NCBI GenBank assembly: GCA_002342175.1
Contig: DDPL01000034.1
Location: 1 to 21,272, forward strand
Source: Legionellales bacterium UBA2469
GTDB taxonomy: Bacteria > Pseudomonadota > Gammaproteobacteria > Legionellales > Legionellaceae
Direction: 5' to 3'
Length of the DNA stretch: 21,272 bases
The stretch's first letter is position 1. Each line of letters opens with the position of its first letter. The notes under the pieces are model-generated. The model was not told the origin of the DNA. It ran no database searches and saw only the letters and a list, made by a program, of their open reading frames with translations. Of this stretch, positions 15,767 through 21,272 are shown in pieces. Both the position numbers and the translations under genes were made by a program.

Positions 15767-16746
15767 GAGGTCAACACCACTTTGGTGCCTTCATAGTCAA
15801 ATCGAAAGCGAACCTCCTCTAAGCCAGCATTCATCATGGTCTTGCGTAATTGATTTCTATCATTTGCCATGAACATTAAAAATCCACCACCACCGGCGCC
15901 AACTAATTTTCCGCCTACCGCACCATTTCTCAGGGCCAGATCATACCATTCATCAATGTTTGGTTGACTCATCCCTTGGGAGCGTTGTTTTTTAAATGTC
16001 CAATGCTCATGCATTAACTCTCCAAATAAAAGTGTTTGCCCGGATATTAATGCTTCCTTGCTGCGAAGACCGAGCTCTTTTATATAGTTTAAATTATCAC
16101 ACATGTTTTTTTCATGTTGTTGTGAGCGAATATGTTGGTCATTTAAAATCGTACTTGCACTGCGAGCATATCCTGTAAAAAACAACAAAAGATTATCTTC
16201 AAGATCATATAAAGTATCCATCGATAGATTTAACGCTTGTATATTGACAGATTCGTCTGAATTAAACTCGAAACAGTTGACGCCTCCAATTGCAGCAATA
16301 TATTGATCTTGTTTACCTATTGGTTCGCCAAGTCGGTCAATTTCGATATGACACGCCATTTTAGCAATTTGTTCTTGGTTAAGTGGGATGCGTTGATAGG
16401 TAAAAAGTGCTTTTAGAAGAGCGGTGGTGAAGCTCCCTGAGGAACCTAAACCAGTCCCCGCAGGAATATCAGCGAGAGTTGTAATTTCAATTTTAGGCGT
16501 TTTAAATGACATCATTTCTAAAGCTTCACGAATAATTGGGTGTTTAACATCTGTGATATTCATTACCGACTCTATATCGGAATACTTCAAATAGATGCCC
16601 TCAGCAAATGGCTTTGTAACTGTGACATAGACATATTTATCAATTGCTGCGGAAATGCAAAATCCACCATAGGCTTGATAGTAGGAGGGCAAATCCGTGC
16701 CTCCACCTCCTAGAGTAATTCGCAAGGGGCTGCGAGCGATAATCAT
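15763..16746 (-). CDS. hddA: D-glycero-alpha-D-manno-heptose 7-phosphate kinase (HddA)
   Basis: A 327-residue GHMP kinase that phosphorylates C1 of heptose 7-phosphate. 'RSPLRITLGGGGTDLPSYY' opens the protein, the ATP-binding GHMP motif is at residues 95-104 (PAGTGLGSSG), 'GKQDQYIAAIGG' follows, and 'VGGKLVGAGGGGFLMF' is the C-terminal motif 3. These match the HddA type rather than galactokinase or mevalonate kinase. AAAGGA eight bases before the ATG supports the start. It is the first gene of the heptose operon, with its promoter somewhere in 16747-16850. I could not pick convincing boxes there. Confidence 0.9.
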   Translation of the reverse strand: MIIARSPLRITLGGGGTDLPSYYQAYGGFCISAAIDKYVYVTVTKPFAEGIYLKYSDIESVMNITDVKHPIIREALEMMSFKTPKIEITTLADIPAGTGLGSSGSFTTALLKALFTYQRIPLNQEQIAKMACHIEIDRLGEPIGKQDQYIAAIGGVNCFEFNSDESVNIQALNLSMDTLYDLEDNLLLFFTGYARSASTILNDQHIRSQQHEKNMCDNLNYIKELGLRSKEALISGQTLLFGELMHEHWTFKKQRSQGMSQPNIDEWYDLALRNGAVGGKLVGAGGGGFLMFMANDRNQLRKTMMNAGLEEVRFRFDYEGTKVVLTS

Positions 16747-16850
16747 GGATGCTATCCTTTGCTGACAAAACTATCTATCAATACTACCGTTAATCGATTT
16801 AAATATCTACTTGATACAATGGAAAAGCCCCACAAGAAATAGATCTTTTT

Positions 16851-16878
16851 TTGACAAACTGTAAAATTATGCCATACT
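16851..16878 (+). promoter_or_regulatory. Consensus sigma-70 promoter of ssrS
   Basis: A perfect TTGACA (16851-16856), a 16-bp spacer and CATACT (16873-16878; 4/6). Transcription would start near 16885, exactly where the closing helix of the RNA begins. It points away from hddA and toward the BON lipoprotein gene. Confidence 0.65.
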
Positions 16879-16884
16879 TACAAC

Positions 16885-17045
16885 GACGGTATTTTTTGCA
16901 CTGCTTACGTGATTTGTTTGGTTGTTGGATTTTGTAGAAACGGTGTGCATGCTTTGAAATCCTTGAAGATTTTTTAAGAAGCCTAATGTTTTTACACGGA
17001 ACGACACTTTATTCTGACCAGTGGGATGCAAGGTGCCGTCTTTTT
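16885..17045 (+). ncRNA. ssrS: 6S RNA
   Basis: No protein gene explains this 160-base stretch. A consensus promoter is directly upstream and a seven-T run (17041-17047) ends it. The ends pair as a long interrupted helix: 16885-16891 with 17034-17040 (one G-U), 16894-16900 with 17027-17033 (two G-U), 16901-16903 with 17019-17021. Core segments resemble E. coli 6S RNA as I know it: GGTGTGCATGCT (16942-16953) for GGTGAGCATGCT, AGAAGCCTAA (16977-16986) for AGAAGCCTTAA, and CGACAC (17002-17007) in the same order. An apical stem, GGATTT/AAATCC, lies at 16927-16932 and 16957-16962. 6S RNA mimics an open promoter and binds sigma-70 RNA polymerase, mostly in stationary phase. Length fits the family (150-200 nt). 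The usual neighbour, ygfA, is absent here. Confidence 0.72.
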
Positions 17046-17696
17046 TTATCCTGGTGTCATTTCCCACGTTTGATTTGCAGGTGTGTTATTGGGCATCGGT
17101 AGATTGGGTTGTGTTTGAGGTAGATTCTTTTTTAATGTGTATGTCTGCAGTAAATTCACAACTTTATTAACATGTGGTGTGTTGCGAGTAATATCAATAA
17201 TCAATTTTGATTGGTCATCCATCACATCCCCCATTATATAAACCACTTGATTATGGCTCACTACTTTAAAAGGGTTGGGATCGATATCTGCATTTCCCAT
17301 GATTTTGCTACGAATTTGCGTAGTTATCCAATTGTCTAACCATTCATTACGTTGAGTGGGGTTGGGGTTAATATCAATATAATTATAAAGACTGCGGTAT
17401 TGATCATTTTCTTTAGCAAGTGTGTCAGCTTTATTTTTTTCAATTTGTGATGGAACCGTTCCTAATAATAAAATATCCCCATGAAAAACTGCAATATCAA
17501 AGCAAGTTTTACTCGGACAATAGAGGGACGGTTCCATTTGAATAGCGTGTCCAACTTGGGCTGCAATGGCCAAGTCCGTACTTTTTTTATAAATATGATG
17601 TCTATCATAAATGATATTTGCACCTGTAAAAAAATTACCGATGCACGCTGTGAGTGTTAGGCACATGATGCCTAATAATAGAATACGATTTTTCAA
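17046..17696 (-). CDS. BON-domain lipoprotein, 216 aa
   Basis: A 216-residue predicted lipoprotein with a lipobox (LTAC, residues 15-18), so probably anchored in the envelope. After it come two BON-like repeats. The second is the clearer ('VVSHNQVVYIMGDVMDDQSKLIIDITRNTPHVNKVVNLL'), as in DolP/OsmY. The first carries an unusual Cys pair, Cys60 and Cys65 (CPSKTC), which may form a disulphide. The tail from about residue 190 is Pro/Asn/Gln-rich and likely disordered. The start is TTG 17696, six bases after the dolP stop; without it the signal peptide would be lost. BON domains bind phospholipid. It looks like a diverged paralogue of the preceding dolP. Its stop codon lies inside the T run of the convergent ssrS gene. 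Confidence 0.8.
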   Translation of the reverse strand: MKNRILLLGIMCLTLTACIGNFFTGANIIYDRHHIYKKSTDLAIAAQVGHAIQMEPSLYCPSKTCFDIAVFHGDILLLGTVPSQIEKNKADTLAKENDQYRSLYNYIDINPNPTQRNEWLDNWITTQIRSKIMGNADIDPNPFKVVSHNQVVYIMGDVMDDQSKLIIDITRNTPHVNKVVNLLQTYTLKKNLPQTQPNLPMPNNTPANQTWEMTPG

Positions 17697-17702
17697 TTTT
17701 AT

Positions 17703-18272
17703 TTATCCATCTACATATTGAAAAACTTTAACAACTTTATACACGCCAGGGATATCTCGAGCCACATTTACGGCTAAATCACCTTGAGCATGCGTAACAT
17801 CTCCCATCAAATAGACGATGCCATTTTCGGTGATAATATGAATCGCGCCGGATTCTAAATCTTTCTTTGCGAGCATGTGTGTTTTGACATTACTTGTTAT
17901 CCCCGAATCTTGTGTGCGTTGCCACATACTTGATGGTTGTCCAATGGTAATTTCATTATAAATTCGACGAACATTGGGTGCATTTCTAGCAAATTTTTCG
18001 GCAAGAGCGCGTTGAGATGCATAAGGTGCCTCCCCGGTTAGCAGGACGGCTTGTTTAAAACTTGTGACATTGATGTGAGCATTTGAGAGTTCAGGTGTAC
18101 GCACCAAAGCTTTATGCACTACATGGAAAATGCGACCATCTTTTTCAAGCGTTCGAACACTCCTATCATCATAAATGATATAGCCACTGGCAGCACCGGC
18201 TAAAACCACCGCAGCACATCCTGCTTGAAGGGTTGCCAGAAGAAAAAGGCCAATAGATTTAATTTTATTCAC
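17703..18272 (-). CDS. dolP: DolP (YraP), dual BON-domain outer-membrane lipoprotein
   Basis: A 189-residue protein close in length and sequence to E. coli DolP (191 aa). It has an N-terminal lipoprotein signal with 'LQAGCA' (lipidated Cys19; the -3 residue is Gln, an unusual but tolerated lipobox), then BON1 ('INVTSFKQAVLLTGEAP', 'NVRRIYNEITIGQP') and BON2 ('ITENGIVYLMGDVTHAQGDLAVNVARDIPGVYKVVKVFQYV'). DolP binds anionic phospholipids and supports outer-membrane integrity and beta-barrel assembly. The start is GTG 18272, overlapping the diaA stop as GTGA. The diaA-dolP pair is as in E. coli (yraO-yraP). Confidence 0.92.
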   Translation of the reverse strand: MNKIKSIGLFLLATLQAGCAAVVLAGAASGYIIYDDRSVRTLEKDGRIFHVVHKALVRTPELSNAHINVTSFKQAVLLTGEAPYASQRALAEKFARNAPNVRRIYNEITIGQPSSMWQRTQDSGITSNVKTHMLAKKDLESGAIHIITENGIVYLMGDVTHAQGDLAVNVARDIPGVYKVVKVFQYVDG

Positions 18273-18850
18273 GATGTGGCTCCAAATAGTGCTTGATCAA
18301 TTAAATCGCAAAAACAGTGAAGAATGAATAAATGCATTTCTCGAATACGGGCTGGATGGTGAAGACTGACCCGAATTTCTAAATCTTCCGGACCGAGATG
18401 GTTGCTTAGAATGCCACCATTTCTTCCACTTAGCACCAAAATATCCATTTCTCTTTCTTTTGCAGCATGTACAGCATTGATAAGGCTATTCGAGTCTCCG
18501 GTTGTCGTCAAGATCAATAGCAAATCTTTTTCAGTTCCTAACGCTTGGATTTGGCGAGCAAAAATCTGAGCATTATCGTCATTAAATGTCAGATCTTGTG
18601 CGAGCACAATTGCGGGTAGTGCAGGCCGCTCAACGGTGTATTCGTGAATAAGTGCCGTCGAAAAATGCAAGGCATTGGCTGCGGATGCACCTATACCACA
18701 GACCAATAACTTCCCATCTTGAAGCAAACAATGCACAATTTTTTGTGCGCCACTATCAATCATCGTCGGTAAGTCATCTGCAATACTCATTTGAGATTCC
18801 AGATTATTGGCCAAAAGTGTGCGGATGTAATCTTCAGTTGGATTATGCAT
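18269..18850 (-). CDS. diaA: DiaA-type SIS protein, DnaA initiator-associating factor
   Basis: A 193-residue SIS-domain protein related to GmhA but with DiaA features: 'LVCGIGASAANALHFSTALIHEYTVERPALPAIVL', 'LTFNDDNAQIFARQIQALG' and 'DILVLSGRNGGILSNHL'. DiaA forms a tetramer, binds several DnaA molecules and promotes timely initiation at oriC. It lacks the catalytic pattern of a true GmhA. Its identity is backed by the following dolP, as in E. coli diaA-dolP. ATG 18850 lies inside parB, overlapping its end by 8 bases. That places a replication-initiation regulator in the par operon. Confidence 0.88.
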   Translation of the reverse strand: MHNPTEDYIRTLLANNLESQMSIADDLPTMIDSGAQKIVHCLLQDGKLLVCGIGASAANALHFSTALIHEYTVERPALPAIVLAQDLTFNDDNAQIFARQIQALGTEKDLLLILTTTGDSNSLINAVHAAKEREMDILVLSGRNGGILSNHLGPEDLEIRVSLHHPARIREMHLFILHCFCDLIDQALFGATS

Positions 18851-19730
18851 CGATTTGCTCTTGAGAGGTTTGCATCAAGTGCTGCAAAATCGTTTCTAAC
18901 CCTTCGGCGTTTTTATAGTTGATTATCAGTTTACCACTGTTTTTACCCCCCCCCTTAATTTCAAATGTTGCCGGCCACTTTTGTTTGAGTTGAAAAACAA
19001 TATCTGAGTGTATTTGAGGCGCCTGAGGTTGATTATGCGTTTTATTGACGGGCTTTTGATTTAAAGCTTGTAACCATTTTTCAGTGGTTCTTACCGACCA
19101 TTGTTGTTGATGAATTTTTTCAGCGACTTCAATTTGGGTATTGGTATCTAATCCAACCAAGCATCTTGCGTGACCTACACTAATATGTCCATGAGCAAGT
19201 AAGGATTGTACTTCAGGTTCCAATTGTAACAGGCGCAATTGATTTGAGATGTGGCCACGTGAGTGTCCGAGAATTTCAGCAATTTGTTGATGGGTTAATG
19301 AGAATTCATCTACAAGTCGTTGGAGTGCTAGGGCTTCTTCAATGGCATTGAGATTCTGACGTTGTAAGTTTTCAATCAATGCCAAAGCCAATGCGGTTTC
19401 ATCAGAAACATGTTGTATAATGACTGGAACTTCTGTTTTTTCAATCAGTTGGCAAGCGCGCCAACGTCGCTCACCTGCGATAATTTCATATTTGTCACCC
19501 TTGGGGCGAACGGTTAGCGGTTGGATTAATCCTTGCTTTTGAATGGATTGTGCCAATTCTTGAAGTTGAGCTTCATCAAAATGTTGCCGAGGTTGATATT
19601 GTCCTGCCTCAAGCTCATGGATTGGGACCATGGTAATGCTCATTTCGGAAGATTTGTCTGAAAGATTGGGTTGCCAATCGCCTAAAAGAGCGGCAAGCCC
19701 TTTGCCAAGAGGTGCTGGTTTTGGGGTCAT
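18843..19730 (-). CDS. parB: ParB (Spo0J) chromosome partition protein
   Basis: A 295-residue ParB, a CTP-dependent DNA clamp that loads at parS and spreads over origin-proximal DNA. The ParA-interacting N-terminal motif 'LGKGLAALLGD' is at residues 8-18. The CTP-binding 'GERRWRA' is at 86-92. 'ENLQRQNLNAIEEA' (120-133) and a helix-turn-helix ('HQQIAEILGHSRGHISNQLRLL', 147-168) bind parS, and a C-terminal dimerisation domain follows. ATG 19730 overlaps the parA stop by 4 nt. I searched by eye for the parS 16-mer and found no good copy in this window. Confidence 0.95.
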   Translation of the reverse strand: MTPKPAPLGKGLAALLGDWQPNLSDKSSEMSITMVPIHELEAGQYQPRQHFDEAQLQELAQSIQKQGLIQPLTVRPKGDKYEIIAGERRWRACQLIEKTEVPVIIQHVSDETALALALIENLQRQNLNAIEEALALQRLVDEFSLTHQQIAEILGHSRGHISNQLRLLQLEPEVQSLLAHGHISVGHARCLVGLDTNTQIEVAEKIHQQQWSVRTTEKWLQALNQKPVNKTHNQPQAPQIHSDIVFQLKQKWPATFEIKGGGKNSGKLIINYKNAEGLETILQHLMQTSQEQIDA

Positions 19731-20500
19731 GCGAAAGCTCCTTCTCTAGATAAAATTTCTTCAGCTAAAACCATATAGGCTTTTGAGCCTGCCGATGTTT
19801 TAGCATACATCATAACAGGTAGTCCGTGGCTTGGTGCTTCAGCTAATTTAATATTTTTGGGAATGCTGACTTGAAAAACTTTTTGTTTAAAATGTTCGTG
19901 AAGTTGTTTGGAGACTTCGGTCGCCAAACGATTTCTTGCATCATACATGGTTCGTAGAATGCCCAAAAGTTGCAATTTTGGATTGAGGTGTTGCTGAACT
20001 TGTTTCATGGTATTGATAAGCGATGCTAATCCTTCTAATGCAAAATACTCACATTGCATAGGGATAATGAGTCGTTGGGCAGAGACAAGTGCGTTCAGGG
20101 TTAAAGTATTTAAGGCTGGGGGACAGTCTAAAATAATATAATCATAATGTTGCTCTATTTTCTCAAGGGCTTGTTTTAGCAAGACATGATTGCCTTGATT
20201 GTGTTGCACTAAGAAGACTTCAGCCGCTGTTAATTCATCATTGGTTGGAATGACATCAATGCCGTGGGGTGTTTGCAAAATCGCATCTTGAATGTTGCAA
20301 TGAGATGTTAAAATATGTTGAATGCCAAATTCAATTTGATTTTTATCAATACCACAACCTGTGGAGGAGTTGCCTTGAGGATCACAATCGATGAGCAAGA
20401 CTTTCTTTTTTAATCGCACGAATGCGGCGGCGAGATTGATGGCGGTAGTTGTTTTCCCTACACCGCCTTTTTGATTGGTGATGGCAATTGTTTGTACCAT
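19727..20500 (-). CDS. parA: ParA (Soj) partition ATPase
   Basis: A 257-residue ParA/MinD-family ATPase that moves ParB-bound origins over the nucleoid. The deviant Walker A motif KGGVGKTTT is at residues 11-19, Walker A' is 'VLLIDCDPQGNSS', and 'YIILDCPPALN' is the Walker B region. A short N-terminus (no HTH) marks the chromosomal small type. AAGGA before the ATG overlaps the rsmG stop codon region, so translation is likely coupled. Order mnmG-rsmG-parA-parB is the classic origin-proximal arrangement. Confidence 0.96.
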   Translation of the reverse strand: MVQTIAITNQKGGVGKTTTAINLAAAFVRLKKKVLLIDCDPQGNSSTGCGIDKNQIEFGIQHILTSHCNIQDAILQTPHGIDVIPTNDELTAAEVFLVQHNQGNHVLLKQALEKIEQHYDYIILDCPPALNTLTLNALVSAQRLIIPMQCEYFALEGLASLINTMKQVQQHLNPKLQLLGILRTMYDARNRLATEVSKQLHEHFKQKVFQVSIPKNIKLAEAPSHGLPVMMYAKTSAGSKAYMVLAEEILSREGAFA

Positions 20501-20502
20501 TT

Positions 20503-21102
20503 TTATTCCTTATTGTTGATGACGATACAACAACGAGCTACATTTTGGCCAGGAATGGTATATGGAAAAATTTCAAAAGGATAGGGTATTCCCTCGAGTT
20601 CTTGATGCGGAACCTGTCCTTTCATCGCACACCATTGACCGTCATGCGCACAAAGATGCTTACTTAACGACATCAATTGTGCAACATCACTAAATGCCCG
20701 TGATGTAATAGTATCAAACGTCATGGGTGGTTGATACTCTTCTACACGTCCTTGCCAAATATTTATATTGTTGAGTTGTAATTCATGTTTCACTGTTTGT
20801 AAAAACATAACGCGTTTTCGGTTGCTTTCGATTAGCGTAAGTTTTAATTCAGGGCAGCATATGGCAACTGGGATGCCTGGGAATCCTGCACCAGTTCCAA
20901 TATCTGCAATTTGAGGCCCTTTAAGATATGGGATAATTGAAATGCAATCATAGATATGTAAAGGGATCATATCTTTAGGATCACGAATCGCTGTTAAATT
21001 ATAGGTTTTATTCCAATGCAATAACAGTTGCAGAAATTTTTCAAATTGAGGCGCTTTATCTTGATAGAGCGCCGGTAATTGTTGTTTGATTAATTGCAGC
21101 AT
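20503..21102 (-). CDS. rsmG: RsmG (GidB), 16S rRNA m7G527 methyltransferase
   Basis: A 199-residue SAM-dependent methyltransferase that modifies G527 of 16S rRNA (E. coli numbering). Loss of it in other bacteria gives low-level streptomycin resistance. It has 'LLHWNKTYNLTAIRD' (28-41), the SAM motif 'IADIGTGAGFPGIPVAI' (65-81), 'IESNRKRVMFLQ' and 'ITSRAFSD'. ATG 21102 lies four bases after the mnmG stop. The length is close to E. coli's (207 aa). Confidence 0.95.
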   Translation of the reverse strand: MLQLIKQQLPALYQDKAPQFEKFLQLLLHWNKTYNLTAIRDPKDMIPLHIYDCISIIPYLKGPQIADIGTGAGFPGIPVAICCPELKLTLIESNRKRVMFLQTVKHELQLNNINIWQGRVEEYQPPMTFDTITSRAFSDVAQLMSLSKHLCAHDGQWCAMKGQVPHQELEGIPYPFEIFPYTIPGQNVARCCIVINNKE

Positions 21103-21106
21103 GTCT

Positions 21107-21272
21107 TTAAATCTGGGCGGTTAATTTATTTTTCTTTAAGTGTACCAAAAGTAAGGATAAAGCAGCAGGGGTTACGCCAGAAATTCTTCCTGCCTGAGCA
21201 ATATTTTTGGGTTGAATGTGATTGAGCTTTTGAATAACTTCAGATGACAAACCCTTGACACGCTGGTAATCA
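21107..21272 (-). CDS. mnmG: MnmG (GidA), C-terminal end (partial)
   Basis: The last 54 codons and stop (21107-21109) of MnmG, the FAD-dependent tRNA wobble-uridine (cmnm5U34) modification enzyme that works with MnmE. Read on the - strand, the fragment starts [16 protein letters not shown] and contains '[18 protein letters not shown]', which closely matches the E. coli C-terminus. The rest lies beyond the window edge. Its position fits the mnmG-rsmG-parA-parB block. Confidence 0.93.
   Translation of the reverse strand, partial: DYQRVKGLSSEVIQKLNHIQPKNIAQAGRISGVTPAALSLLLVHLKKNKLTAQI

Noticed and set aside
16867..17067. 66-residue - strand frame starting with GTG inside the BON lipoprotein gene
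   Set aside because: It is better explained as the antisense of the 6S RNA gene. Its start is internal to another gene and the peptide has no family features.
19240..19275. parS site at the CACGTGA core inside parB
   Set aside because: Only the central seven bases match; the flanks do not fit TGTTTCACGTGAAACA. A TGTTTCAC half site near 20786 in rsmG also lacks its second half.
1..21272. CRISPR arrays, tRNA or rRNA genes, prophage or complete insertion sequences
   Set aside because: I saw no regularly spaced repeats, no cloverleaf-like sequence, and no transposase, integrase or phage structural gene.

Overview
The window looks like chromosomal DNA from an AT-rich gammaproteobacterium. Most proteins have clear E. 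coli-type orthologues (UbiE/UbiJ/UbiB, KgtP, DiaA, DolP, ParA/ParB, RsmG, MnmG). The low-GC style, the A1-type cytochrome oxidase cluster and the GDP-heptose genes would suit a Legionellales-like (Legionella/Coxiella/Berkiella-type) bacterium, but that placement is inference. No phage, plasmid, CRISPR, tRNA or rRNA signal was seen.

Left part (1-7600, + strand). An orphan 147-aa ORF is followed by an AT-rich 511-base gap holding a possible 31-aa ORF and a small GC-richer repeat patch. Next come a DUF1841 gene and the ubiquinone operon ubiE-ubiJ-ubiB. ubiE carries a one-base frameshift in a T run near its 5' end. A KgtP-type 2-oxoglutarate/H+ symporter follows, with a leader that can fold so as to hide its Shine-Dalgarno. 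Then comes a secreted four-haem cytochrome c, with its own promoter (overlapped by a palindrome) and its own terminator.

Middle (7600-12000, + strand). coxB-coxA-ctaG-coxC encode a haem-copper oxidase whose subunit II carries a fused cytochrome c domain (caa3-like). The cluster ends at a strong terminator. Quinone biosynthesis, a soluble multihaem cytochrome and the oxidase together make most of this stretch a respiration block.

Right-middle (12030-16746, - strand). A six-gene operon, hddA-hddC-gtrA-gmhA-gmhB-transaldolase, mostly with 4-nt overlaps, appears to make GDP-D-glycero-D-manno-heptose from sedoheptulose 7-phosphate for a surface glycan. The terminal transaldolase probably supplies that precursor. 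A 213-aa orphan with one hydrophobic segment lies just downstream.

Right end (16850-21272). A + strand RNA gene that I identify as 6S RNA (ssrS) has a TTGACA promoter, a long closing helix and 6S-like core motifs. It converges with, and touches, the last gene of a - strand operon: mnmG (partial)-rsmG-parA-parB-diaA-dolP-second BON lipoprotein. mnmG-rsmG-parA-parB is the usual origin-proximal block, so the replication origin may be nearby. Here the DnaA-binding regulator gene diaA and the envelope gene dolP are fused to that block by overlapping reading frames.

The observations most worth checking are the ubiE frameshift, the unannotated 6S RNA, the two mutually exclusive hairpins ahead of kgtP, the apparent His-for-Met ligand change in the fourth haem domain of the cytochrome, and the par-diaA-dolP fusion.
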